DNA of 24,357 bases from Barthelona sp. PAP020 (lineage: Eukaryota; Metamonada: BaSk clade). The notes beneath the pieces were generated by a model, which saw only the letters and a list, made by a program, of their open reading frames with translations, did no database searches and was not told the DNA's origin. Made by a program: the position numbers and the translations under genes. The stretch spans positions 1 to 24,357 of the forward strand of contig JARQWU010000159.1 in the NCBI GenBank assembly GCA_040182905.1, written 5' to 3'. Each line of letters starts with the position of its first letter. The stretch's first letter is position 1. Of the stretch, positions 15,504 through 24,323 are shown piece by piece.

Positions 15504-17765
15504 ATGTCAAACTTTGAGAAATTTGAAAGCATGACGGGTATGAGGTTTTCCTTCATCAATTTACCCCAAAGTAGAACTGAATTATCAAAATTCGGTGTAC
15601 CTTTTGGTGGTATTGTTACTCCACTTGCTAATATCCCTAATTTACCTTTATCCACACATGCACCTGCAAAGTGTAGTAATTGTGATTGTATTATCAATCC
15701 TTATGTTCGTGTTGATGCTGGATCAAAAATGTGGATTTGTAATTTTTGTCAAACTCACAACAGATTACCAGCACATATGAATGATATTGGTCCCAATAAT
15801 GTTCCAATGCCTTTAAAACCTGAAAACGTTGCTGTTGAATATGTTATTGGTCAAAATAGAAATCCACCAGTTTATTTGTTTGTTATTGACACAATTATGA
15901 CGGAAAAAGATTTGAGCTCGCTTAAAAGTTCCCTTGAATCGGTTATTGATTTGTTACCTCCTGATGCTTTGGTTGGTTTTATTTCCTTTTCACGTAATAT
16001 TTGTTTATGGCAATTAACTGATTCAGCTATACCTCGTTGTGTTGTTTTTTCTGGTGCAAATCCAGTTGACCCAAAAAAATTACAGCAATGGCTTCAATTA
16101 CCTTCAAAAGGCTTATCTGACGCATACATTCGTAATCCTTTCCTTCAACCAGTTTCTGAAGTTGAATTTATTGTTTCAAATATCATGGATGCCATTGATT
16201 CTGATAGCTATCCTGTTTCTAAGCCCAAATCCAGACCAAAACGTGCGACTGGGGCTGCCTTACAAACAGCTCAAGCCTTTTTGAATCTCGTTGTGGATCG
16301 AATTCCTGCAAAAATATTGCTTTTTACTGCTGGTCCTTGTACCCATGGTCCTGGTGCAATTATTTCTCTTGATAAGACTGATTTGCCCCGTACCAACCGT
16401 GATATTCATGCAGATGAAAATGTCAAATTACACAAGAAAGCTTGTGGATTCTACAATGATATGGCCAAAAAATTAGCTGATTCTGGTCATTGTGTTGATA
16501 TTTTTTCTTGCTCTATTCATGAAACTGGTATATATGAAATGGCACCAGTTGTTGAATTAACTGGAGGTGTGGTTTTCTCTCTTTCAAAGGATGGTTTTGA
16601 CTCTGAAATTTTCTCCATGTCCCTAATGCATTTGTTCAGTAAATCTGGCGGAATTGGTTCTGTTTCACATTATTCTGGTGAAGCTGAAGGTATTCCAATT
16701 GGTACTGGAGTTGTCATTCAATGTAAGACTTCAAACAAAGATTTTAAAGTTAGTGGAGCTCTTGGTCCTTGTTGTTCTGCTAAAGTAATGACCCCTGATG
16801 TTTCTGAAATTGTTGTTGGTGAGGGTAACACATCAGTTTGGAAAATGGGACAGTGTTCAACTGATATGTCTTTGTCTTTCTTCTTTGACATTGTTTCCCA
16901 ACAGCAGAATGCGTTTGCTGGTGCCCCCTATCGTTATCTGCAATTTTTAACTACATACAATCACCCAGAAGGTTCTGTTGTACTAAGAGTTGTAACTACT
17001 GCTTTCAAATGGTCTGCCAATATTGGTCCTGAAATAGCAAGTGGTTTTGACCAGGAAACTGCTGTTGTACTACTGGCAAGATTGGCTGCTCAAAGAATGC
17101 GTGAAGAAACGCCTAGAGAAACTTTGATTCATCTGGATGAACAATTGATCAAATTTTGCAAATATTTTGCCAGTTATACGAAGGGTATTCCTGAAAGTTT
17201 TACTCTACCTCAAACGATGACCTTATTCCCTCAATTCATTTTTCACTTGAGAAGATCGGATATTATGCAAAAATTCAATCAAATGCCTGATCAAGCTGCC
17301 TTTTTAAGATGTTCTTTGTTGAGAGAAACTGTTTATAATTGCATTAGAATGATACAACCTGTATTGTTGGCTTATCGATTGGGTGAAGAGCCTCAAAACG
17401 TCATTTTAGATTCTTCTTCTCTTCAAGAGCGTCAAATTCTTTTATTAGATGCCTACTTTCATATCATCATTCATCATGATCGTATCATTCATCACTGGGT
17501 TTCCAAAGAATTCCATAAAGACCCTCAGTACAAGGCCGTGAAAGACTTAATTGAAATGCCTGAAGAAGATGCTTTGGATATCATGGAAGACCGTTTCCCT
17601 GTGCCTAAGATCTTCCGTACTTTCCCTTATGATCCCGATGAAAGATATTTGATCTCTAGATTGAATATCATTGATGGTGGAAGCAATGAAAATGGATTGT
17701 TCACTAATGAGGTCAATTTAGATGCATTTTACAACACATTAAAGAACGTTGTTGTGAAAGGCTAG
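15504..17765 (+). CDS. SEC23: COPII coat subunit Sec23
   Basis: This 753-residue protein is close in length to yeast and human Sec23 (about 765). Domains in order: a beta-barrel N-terminus; a zinc finger with C57, C60, C79 and C82; a trunk (vWA-like) domain from about 115; the beta-sandwich; a helical domain around 500-610; and a C-terminal gelsolin-like domain (about 615-730) with the family's HLRRSDIMQKFN segment. It pairs with Sec24 to form the inner COPII coat on ER exit sites and is the GTPase-activating protein for Sar1. The gene has no intron. A candidate polyadenylation signal AATAAA lies at 17836-17841. Identification is secure. Confidence 0.97.
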   Translation: MSNFEKFESMTGMRFSFINLPQSRTELSKFGVPFGGIVTPLANIPNLPLSTHAPAKCSNCDCIINPYVRVDAGSKMWICNFCQTHNRLPAHMNDIGPNNVPMPLKPENVAVEYVIGQNRNPPVYLFVIDTIMTEKDLSSLKSSLESVIDLLPPDALVGFISFSRNICLWQLTDSAIPRCVVFSGANPVDPKKLQQWLQLPSKGLSDAYIRNPFLQPVSEVEFIVSNIMDAIDSDSYPVSKPKSRPKRATGAALQTAQAFLNLVVDRIPAKILLFTAGPCTHGPGAIISLDKTDLPRTNRDIHADENVKLHKKACGFYNDMAKKLADSGHCVDIFSCSIHETGIYEMAPVVELTGGVVFSLSKDGFDSEIFSMSLMHLFSKSGGIGSVSHYSGEAEGIPIGTGVVIQCKTSNKDFKVSGALGPCCSAKVMTPDVSEIVVGEGNTSVWKMGQCSTDMSLSFFFDIVSQQQNAFAGAPYRYLQFLTTYNHPEGSVVLRVVTTAFKWSANIGPEIASGFDQETAVVLLARLAAQRMREETPRETLIHLDEQLIKFCKYFASYTKGIPESFTLPQTMTLFPQFIFHLRRSDIMQKFNQMPDQAAFLRCSLLRETVYNCIRMIQPVLLAYRLGEEPQNVILDSSSLQERQILLLDAYFHIIIHHDRIIHHWVSKEFHKDPQYKAVKDLIEMPEEDALDIMEDRFPVPKIFRTFPYDPDERYLISRLNIIDGGSNENGLFTNEVNLDAFYNTLKNVVVKG

Positions 17766-17963
17766 AGCAAAGACCTAAAAATCAAAAAATTAAAAGCAAG
17801 AGTTACCTTTTTGCGTGTTATTTTTTGTCTCATTCAATAAATGATTGTTAATGTTTCTTCTTTCTTTATCAATAACTTTAGGATAAAATGCCATAAAACC
17901 CAAGATTCAACGAAAAAAATAAAAAAATTATAAAAATTTTTACAAAAATATAAATTAAAGTTC

Positions 17964-18938
17964 TTAGAACAAGCTGCTACCAGTGGGACGATGACCATTG
18001 TTCATGTTCATGTTCATACCCATATTCATTCCTCCCATAGGACTGGGATTCATTCCCATAGATTGGTTCATTCCATTGTTCATTCCATTAGCCATACCAT
18101 TAGCCATACCATTAACCATATTGTTGGTCATATTCATGGCTTGACCCATAGCTTGACCCATAGCTTGACCCAAGTTGTGCATTCCATTGTTCATACCAGG
18201 CATTCCCATGTTATTGTTCATTCCCATTCCCATGTTGTTGGGCTTCATTCCCATTCCCATGTTATTGTTCATTCCAGGCATTCCCATGTTGTTGTTCATA
18301 CCAGGCATTCCCATATTGTTGTTCATTCCCATTCCCATTCCCATGTTGGTGTTCATTCCCATGTTATTGTTCATTCCCATTCCCATGTTATTGTTCATTC
18401 CAGGCATTCCCATGTTGTTGTTCATACCAGGCATTCCCATATTGTTGTTCATTCCCATATTGTTGTTCATTCCCATTCCCATGTTGGTGTTCATTCCAGT
18501 GTTCATTCCCATTCCCATGTTGCTGTTCATTCCACTGTTCATTCCCATACCAGAGCTGGGAGAGGACATGATAAGCTTGGTAGCTTCATCACGATCAGAA
18601 GAATGACTAAGAGAACTGATAATTGATTGAGCATCAGATTTATCGCCAATCTTAGGCATAAGAGCGCGCAAAGCAGCCATCTTATCAGAAGAGTGAGGCA
18701 TAACGTTCATAAGATTTCCAACATGACGACAATTAAGAGGAGAACCTTGAATAGCTTGAGCAATTTTCATAACAGCCTTCTTTTGATCAGAAGAATGATT
18801 GAAACCTTCAACAATTAAAGCAAGATCATTTTCTTGCCACATATGCATTTGATTTGTTGCAAGCCATAAATCCAAAGCATTGAATTTGTCAGAGGCAAAA
18901 GAAGCAGAATCAAGATTACCACGTAATTGAGCAGCCAT
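17964..18938 (-). CDS. DUF4476 protein with Met/Asn/Gly-rich repeat tail
   Basis: This is a 324-residue protein. Residues 1 to about 130 carry three or four helical repeats, each with an F/H-x-SD-K/R/Q core (FASDKFNAL, HSSDQKKAV, HSSDKMAAL, HSSDRDEAT), as in DUF4476. From about residue 131 to 290 the chain is almost wholly Met, Gly, Asn and Pro, built from variants of GMNNNMGMP, then (GQAM)n and (NGMA)n runs. The function of DUF4476 is not established. A Met-rich flexible tail could mediate self-assembly or bind soft metals, but that is speculation. Copy number of the repeats is likely to vary and may suffer assembly error. The gene converges with Sec23, with 198 bases between their stops. 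Confidence 0.8.
   Translation of the reverse strand: MAAQLRGNLDSASFASDKFNALDLWLATNQMHMWQENDLALIVEGFNHSSDQKKAVMKIAQAIQGSPLNCRHVGNLMNVMPHSSDKMAALRALMPKIGDKSDAQSIISSLSHSSDRDEATKLIMSSPSSGMGMNSGMNSNMGMGMNTGMNTNMGMGMNNNMGMNNNMGMPGMNNNMGMPGMNNNMGMGMNNNMGMNTNMGMGMGMNNNMGMPGMNNNMGMPGMNNNMGMGMKPNNMGMGMNNNMGMPGMNNGMHNLGQAMGQAMGQAMNMTNNMVNGMANGMANGMNNGMNQSMGMNPSPMGGMNMGMNMNMNNGHRPTGSSLF
18040..18560 (-). repeat. Imperfect tandem repeat encoding GMNNNMGMP-type units
   Basis: Short units of about 18-36 bases, built around ATGGGAATG and AACAACAAT in the coding sense, are repeated with small changes through the tail of the DUF4476 gene. Longer blocks are repeated too: the run around 18250-18340 recurs at about 18375-18460. 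This points to recent slippage or unequal exchange. Confidence 0.8.
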
Positions 18939-19705
18939 TTAAAATAGTTTCACAAAGAAAAAATATTTTTAAATGGAAATCACTCCTTTTTTTTTTCAAA
19001 TTTTTCCCTGTCAGTGCTTTGCACTTTTTTTAATTCGGCATACAAAATACATCACACATGACAAATCTTAATTTATTTAGTTAAAAATCTTTTTTTTCAA
19101 GAAATGTATTTTTGTTTTGTGTTGCTCTTTTTTTTAAAAACTGTTCTAAAAACAAAATAAAATATAATTTTTACAATTTTAAATGCAAAATAACAGTTTT
19201 TTTATATTTTTGTCTTGTAAGATTCAGCATTTATATTGACTTTTCTTTTTTGGCAAAATTGAAAAGTTTTGGTATAAACTTCTATTCATGCAACTATTTA
19301 AGAGGTTTGCAAAATAAAATTGCCAAAGATACTTTTAAAACAAATTTCGCAAGAACATTAGTTCCAAATTGTTTTTTCCAATTTTTCTTTCACAAAACAA
19401 CTAACCATTCAAATTAGAGATCATATTTCTTTATTTGAAACAGAGAAAAGACAAACAAAGAAAACTCATTTGATGAAATATGAAGACAGAAAAAAAGCAC
19501 TGTAAACGAATCAACACTTTAACAGGTTGAAATCTCTTTTGAACCAATCAAAAAAAACGTTTTATTCAAAAGAACTCTATTTTGAGTGAAGAACAAAATA
19601 ATGAATCACAATGTAGTTCCTCCCTAAGTTGGAAAATAAATATAAATCTTTGAGAAAGCAAAAAGAAGAAATTGAAAATGACAACTTTTTCGTTTTTAAT
19701 TTTTC
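18939..19705. other. Spacer between two divergent genes
   Basis: About 770 very AT-rich bases with long T runs lie between the start of the DUF4476 gene (minus) and the kinase gene (plus). They must hold both promoters. A 101-codon plus-strand frame at 19112-19417 lacks an ATG and is Phe/Lys/Asn-rich as expected of random AT-rich DNA. No RNA gene or repeat is seen. Confidence 0.6.
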
Positions 19706-21658
19706 ATGTTTACCTTTGAAGAATTACAAGGATCAAAAGAACTGCAACAACAACGAGCAAAGAAAGGCAGAAAAGTTGTTGAAGAGCCAGACGAAGAAGC
19801 TTTTGAAAAACTGTATGATTTTGTGAAATCCAACGATATCAATATACCTGGAAGTGAGATTGAAATAGTTGAAAGTAATATCGCTACCGGAAGTGGCAGC
19901 TACTTACATCTTGCGAAACGACTTGGAAAACTGGTAATAGTAAAATTTTTTACGAGAAAGATTGAAAAAGATGAACTTGATCGGGAGTGTTTTGCGATGG
20001 TGTTGGATCATCCTTTCATTCGACAAGTCTTTGGAGTGACTGAGATTAATGGAAAGAAAGGTATTGTAATGGAATACTGTGATGCAGTTCTTGAAGACAT
20101 GATTTCAGAGCTATCATTGAAAGAGAAGTTGGTTATCATGATGCAGGTTTCGTCCGCCATTGAGTTTTGTCACAGGAAAGGTGTTATGCACAGGGACCTT
20201 AAGCCAAACAATGTTTTATTGAGACGTGATGCTGATGGCGTGTATACACCTGCGATAGCTGATTTTGGGCTTGTTCGTAATGCAAGCAGGAGTTCGGCCA
20301 ATTCGATGATGGGGGCCATTAGATACGTGGCTCCTGAATTGGCCGATGAGTCAGAAGTTATCAAAGCAATGCCAGCAGATGTCTGGTCGTTTAGTGTTAT
20401 GTTGACTCAAGTCATTACTGGATTCATTCCATTTGATGGGTTGACTGAGTTTCAAATTGCTGTCAAATTGAGCAAGGGTCAACTTCCGTATCCTGAAGAA
20501 TTGCTGGACACCATACCTGGGTTTGGAATCATCAAGGCATGTTTGACTGTTGATTCAGCTGCTAGGCCAACGTTTTGTGACATTACAGAATATTTGCAGA
20601 TGCTGATTGAGCGTTTTGAGGGTTTTGATGGAAAATCTCCTGAGGAAAGTAAAAATCAATTGTTTTCAGGCAGTTCAACAGATCAATTGAAAGAAATTAA
20701 CAAAAAAGAAGATAAAATTCAGCCCATTGAAAATAAGAAACAAGTTTTTCGTTCATACGAAAGGTTTGTAGATCAACCTATATTCAGTCAGATATTTCCT
20801 GATGATTTTGTTTATGCCCTCGATTATAGTCTTGATGGCAAGTTTTTTGCGGTTTCAGGATCCAAAAGGAAATTGCTCAGAGTCTATAATGCGAAAACAC
20901 ATGAAATTGTGCATGAAAGGCAACATTTGGTGGCTAGAGGTCTTAGTTTCAGTCCAAATTCCAAAATTTTGGCTATTGGTGGGAATGACTCAGCAATTCA
21001 TATCATTGAGGTTGATACTTGGAGAATAGTCAAGGTCATTAAAATGCCTCAGAGTGTAAAACGTGTGTGCTTTTCACCAGACAGCAAATTGCTTTCTTTT
21101 GGTACCGAATATGGTTACATAGTCATACACACAGTAGAAGGACAGAAGTTATATCAACTTCGAATGCATAGAAAACAAGTTCACTCTGTACGTATCAGCC
21201 CAAATATGAAGTACTTTGCTTCTGTCAGTGGTGATGAATGTTCAAAGTTGTTTTCATTGGAAACTTGTAGAGAACTTCATTGCTGGAGTCATGATGGAGA
21301 GCAGGTAATGACAGGGAATTTTTCACCTGATAGTGCTTATTGGGTAACAGGGGACAAAATTGGTGTAATTCGGATATTTGATGTGGAATCTAGAGTATTG
21401 GTGGGAAAGGGCCGGGTTCATGGTGGTAGTATTACATCTGTCATGTTTTCCCAAGATAGTTCATTGATTTATTGTTGTTCCGAAGATAGATCATTTATTA
21501 TTATTCGGAGAAAAACAAATCAAGTTGTGCAAAGAGTACGTGTAGATTTCATAATTTTGGATTTGGCCCTCAACCATGACGGAACTCGCTTGTTGTGTAG
21601 TGGATGGAATTATGGCAATAATGTACCAATTCAAGAGTTCATTGCTTCAGGCATGTAA
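19706..21658 (+). CDS. TKL-like protein kinase fused to a WD40-type beta-propeller
   Basis: This is a 650-residue protein. The kinase domain spans about residues 55-305, with a glycine loop around TGSGSY (61-66), the ATP lysine K80 in VIVKFF, HRDLKPNN with catalytic D164, DFG (186-188) and APE (209-211). All catalytic residues are present, so it should be active. The sequence style suits the tyrosine-kinase-like group common in amoebae and excavates. A charged linker (about 310-350) leads to about seven WD-like blades (about 360-640), with recurring FSPDSK-type turns and strands ending in D-x-x/IxIxD. The propeller probably binds a partner or substrate. An in-frame TAA nine bases upstream supports the ATG. 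No named orthologue is recognised. Confidence 0.85.
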   Translation: MFTFEELQGSKELQQQRAKKGRKVVEEPDEEAFEKLYDFVKSNDINIPGSEIEIVESNIATGSGSYLHLAKRLGKLVIVKFFTRKIEKDELDRECFAMVLDHPFIRQVFGVTEINGKKGIVMEYCDAVLEDMISELSLKEKLVIMMQVSSAIEFCHRKGVMHRDLKPNNVLLRRDADGVYTPAIADFGLVRNASRSSANSMMGAIRYVAPELADESEVIKAMPADVWSFSVMLTQVITGFIPFDGLTEFQIAVKLSKGQLPYPEELLDTIPGFGIIKACLTVDSAARPTFCDITEYLQMLIERFEGFDGKSPEESKNQLFSGSSTDQLKEINKKEDKIQPIENKKQVFRSYERFVDQPIFSQIFPDDFVYALDYSLDGKFFAVSGSKRKLLRVYNAKTHEIVHERQHLVARGLSFSPNSKILAIGGNDSAIHIIEVDTWRIVKVIKMPQSVKRVCFSPDSKLLSFGTEYGYIVIHTVEGQKLYQLRMHRKQVHSVRISPNMKYFASVSGDECSKLFSLETCRELHCWSHDGEQVMTGNFSPDSAYWVTGDKIGVIRIFDVESRVLVGKGRVHGGSITSVMFSQDSSLIYCCSEDRSFIIIRRKTNQVVQRVRVDFIILDLALNHDGTRLLCSGWNYGNNVPIQEFIASGM

Positions 21659-22872
21659 AACTTCAAAATTGTGTTCTCCTTTGCTTTTTCATGGTTGCAT
21701 GTTTTAGTTTTATCTCCTTTCCTTTTTTGTATTCCACCTTGCATCTAAATTTGAAATACATTTTTTAATAGTCTTCTTTCACTACAGGTGTCATTCAATG
21801 CATAACGATATTTTTATCAACCAAACCCAAGCAAAAAGCAATTTAACAATTTGGGAAATTTTTGAACAAAAGCTCTTTTTAAGTAGTTATATTTGTTAAT
21901 ATCTCATCATTTGGACAAAAACTGGTTTATTTACAGCAAACAATTCAATGCATTACTGACACATTATTTCCAAGCTAAGAAGTGCTGTGCATATGAGTGA
22001 ACAAAAAAAATAGTGTTTATTTGATTAAAGGCTTTCGAGGCCCGATTGATCTGTTGACACTTTCAATTTTCTGACGTAAAGTTAAAACCATAATTTTGCT
22101 TTTGCCAAATCCAAAAAAAAACAGGACAGGAAGTACTTTTCCAAAGACACAACCTGGATTCACACAATGTACTTTCATTCTGGATTCCCTACACCCTGAG
22201 TTTTGGCTGAAATTCACCAAAATGACTTTTTGGGTTTGTTTTCTCTGTAAAAATGATTGTGTTACTACTGAAGCAATGTATCAGGCCACTTTTATTTTTT
22301 CTTAAGGTTACGATACCGATTGTTGGAGTCCAACACAACAAGAACAAAAATATTAATTGTAAATGATGTTTCTTTCATTTATTTACATTGAAAGTTGTCA
22401 CATACTGCCAACATTAGACACTCTTATAAAGAAGTGAAAAAGGTTTCTTCAATGGAAGAAAAAAAGAAAATTTGATGAATACATATCGCACTTTTGCACG
22501 TTTAATTTGTGAATTTCGTGAGTGCAAATATGTCAACGCCATCACTGCATCAACAAATCTGCAAAATAAATTGGAACAATGTCTTTTGTTAAAAATATTC
22601 GAACAAACATCATTATGACAAACTTTCATATGTGTAACATTTTCACAATGTTTAAATCAACACTAAAAGTTCAATTGAGTGCATCAATTCGAAAAAGGAA
22701 ATCTCAAGAGAAAATTAATTAATATTTTGAACAGTTCTCCACAAACCAGTCAATTAATGATCGAATTTCATTTTGCCAACAACTAAATTAAAATACTGCC
22801 CATTTTAAGGGATAAATATTGATATCCAAAGAGAAATGGGAAATTTGGTGGATCTTATTTCTTTTGCCGACA
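21659..22872. other. Long spacer with unexplained short frames
   Basis: About 1.2 kb separates the kinase gene from the ankyrin gene. It is longer than the other spacers and less T/A-homopolymeric in parts. It contains frames open on both strands at about 22017-22310 and 22420-22629, including the plus-strand ATG frame at 22475-22618. None can be assigned. Part of the stretch may be decayed genes; part must be the 3' end of the kinase gene and the promoter of the ankyrin gene. Confidence 0.5.
22475..22618 (+). CDS. Possible small open reading frame, 47 residues
   Basis: An ATG-to-TGA frame encodes a mixed, helix-prone peptide (starts MNTYRTFARLICEF, ends KIFEQTSL). Its composition is less A/T-codon-driven than random frames nearby, and the frame stays open about 15 codons further upstream. 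A 71-codon frame is also open on the opposite strand, so the coding sense is uncertain. No family is recognised. It may be a remnant of a longer gene. Confidence 0.2.
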   Translation: MNTYRTFARLICEFRECKYVNAITASTNLQNKLEQCLLLKIFEQTSL

Positions 22873-23751
22873 ATGGATCTTAACACTGCAGTTGAGGAAA
22901 CTGACTCTTATGTTAAGTATAACATGGATCGAGTTGTTGTTCCAGATGGGTTTGTTGTGGATGGATTTGAAGATGATGGTAGGCCAAAGAAGATATATTA
23001 TGGAGCGGGTAATGATAATCTGGAGGTTGTCAAGCAGTGTATCAAAGCTGGCGTTGATGTGAACAAACAAGGTAAGGAAGGAAGGACAGCGCTTTGGGGA
23101 GCTGCTTTTAATGGGCATATTGAAGTTGTTCAATTTTTGTTGGATTTTGGCGCTGATGTTCATCTGAGTATGAATGAGGGTGCTTGTCCATTATCTGCTA
23201 GTTGTTATAATGGTCATCTTGATGTTGCCAAAATTCTTTTAAATCATGGAGCTGATATTAATTTGTGTCCTGATGATGGTAGTTCTCCATTATACATCAG
23301 TTGTCAAAATGGTCATCTTGATGTTACCAAAATGCTCTTGGATCATGGAGCTGATATTAATTTGTGTAATAAGAATTGTGGTTCTCCATTATATGTCAGT
23401 TGTCAACAAGGTCATCTTGATGTTGTCAAAATGCTCTTGGATCATGGAGCAGATGTTAATTTGTGCTGGAATGGTGGATTTTCTCCATTATACATTAGTT
23501 GTGAAAAAGGTCATCTTGATGTTGCTAAAATTCTTTTGGTTCATGGAGCTGATGTTAATTTGTTTATGAATGATGATGCTTCTCCATTGTACATCAGTTG
23601 TGGAAAAGGTCACCTTGACATAGTCAAACTTCTATTAGATCATAGAGCCGATGTTAATCTCAAATTTCAACAAAAATGGACACCAATGGATATTGCCAAA
23701 GATCGAGGTCATTCCGAGATTGTACAACTTCTCCAGCCCTTCTACAATTGA
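22873..23751 (+). CDS. Ankyrin-repeat protein with near-identical repeats
   Basis: This 292-residue protein consists of a short acidic N-terminus (1 to about 36) and then eight ankyrin repeats on a 33-residue period up to about residue 288. The middle ones are almost the same: SPLYISC-x2-GHLDV-x-K-x-LL-x-HGADVNL. No other domain is visible, so a scaffold or protein-binding role is the most that can be said. Repeats of this kind are common as expanded families in protists and in their intracellular bacteria, but the surrounding genes and base composition are those of the host. The ATG at 22873 is preferred; the frame upstream opens only with TTG. Confidence 0.85.
   Translation: MDLNTAVEETDSYVKYNMDRVVVPDGFVVDGFEDDGRPKKIYYGAGNDNLEVVKQCIKAGVDVNKQGKEGRTALWGAAFNGHIEVVQFLLDFGADVHLSMNEGACPLSASCYNGHLDVAKILLNHGADINLCPDDGSSPLYISCQNGHLDVTKMLLDHGADINLCNKNCGSPLYVSCQQGHLDVVKMLLDHGADVNLCWNGGFSPLYISCEKGHLDVAKILLVHGADVNLFMNDDASPLYISCGKGHLDIVKLLLDHRADVNLKFQQKWTPMDIAKDRGHSEIVQLLQPFYN
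23188..23682 (+). repeat. Five tandem 99-bp units in the ankyrin gene
   Basis: Units start at 23188, 23287, 23386, 23485 and 23584, each at CCATTATNN or CCATTGTAC and each 99 bases (33 codons) long. Shared blocks such as GGTCATCTTGATGTT and CATGGAGCTGATRTTAAT are close to identical at the DNA level, including third positions, in the first four units. This indicates recent duplication or gene conversion rather than ancient repeats held only by protein selection. Confidence 0.9.
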
Positions 23752-23826
23752 TCCAATCTTTTTTCTTTTTAACAGACTTGACTTCACAAAACATCAGCCT
23801 ATTGATAAATTATCACACGACAATGA

Positions 23827-24198
23827 CACTTGAAAACAGACAACTGTATTTCACAGCTTTCTATTCATATTTTCAATTTGCAGTGTTTGGATCAAAGTGT
23901 AACCACATTTTATAAACTCTTCAATTTTGTTATTGCCAATCAAACAGTGAACTTTTGAAGTGAGTATTTTTCTGTCTGGTGTATCAACCGAAATGAAAAC
24001 TCTATCGAGCCTTCTGTGCTTACTATGGTTGAAATCTTATCCACAATTGGTTTAGTCAAATTGGATGGTAGTGAGATACCCATAGATAAATATCTTCACA
24101 ATTCTTTTTGCTTCCAACCTGAGGCTGTAATTGGTGAATCTGGAATGATTTCTATTTGCTTTATAACCTCGAAAGTTCAACAGATATTTTTGAATTAG
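23827..24198 (+). pseudogene. Coding-like frame broken by one in-frame stop
   Basis: One frame is open from 23827 to 24198 except for a TGA at 23956-23958. On both sides the translation looks like a folded protein: VTTFYKLFNFVIANQTV before, and LVKLDGSEIPIDKYL and FCFQPEAVIGESGMI after. An ATG at 24025 would give a 57-residue product from the second half alone. A possible acceptor (TTTTCAATTTGCAG, ending near 23882) precedes part of the first half, but no intron that removes the TGA is evident. I do not recognise the family. It ends 26 bases before the inner edge of the right-hand repeat. It may be a pseudogene, a recoded gene, or chance. Confidence 0.35.
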
Positions 24199-24224
24199 AA
24201 TATCAATTAAAAAATATTAGAATC

Positions 24225-24323
24225 TTTTATTAGATATTTATAAGGTATGAGTTGTTCAGTGAACAACGAAACGAGTTAGCTTAAGGTTTGGGGAAAACTC
24301 ACGTGGATTCAGATGCCCAAGTA
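24225..24323 (-). repeat. Right copy of the 99-bp inverted repeat
   Basis: Read on the minus strand from 24323 to 24225, this matches bases 1-99 at 98 of 99 positions. The donor-like GTGAGT falls at 24302-24297. Outside it, 34 further bases reach the window end. On the minus strand these continue in the same frame as the left copy's possible exon (VQFF-KLLGHLNP), closed upstream by a TAG directly before a GTCC, so an acceptor there is conceivable. The palindrome is at 24251-24267. Confidence 0.95.

Noticed and set aside
17991-18626. 211-codon plus-strand frame, His/Ser/Val-rich, antisense to the DUF4476 gene
   Set aside because: It is the mirror of the Met/Asn/Gly repeat (CAT opposite ATG). 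The minus-strand frame has a conserved domain and proper start; this one has neither.
19112-19417. 101-codon plus-strand frame in the DUF4476/kinase spacer
   Set aside because: No ATG, composition driven by A/T codons, and no motif.
19629-19826. 65-codon frame overlapping the start of the kinase gene
   Set aside because: It starts with TTG and runs in another frame through the kinase N-terminus, which has its own ATG and an in-frame upstream stop.
22017-22220. 67-codon minus-strand ATG frame in the long spacer
   Set aside because: It is open on both strands and has no recognisable motif, so I do not call it a gene; it is only mentioned as part of the unexplained spacer.
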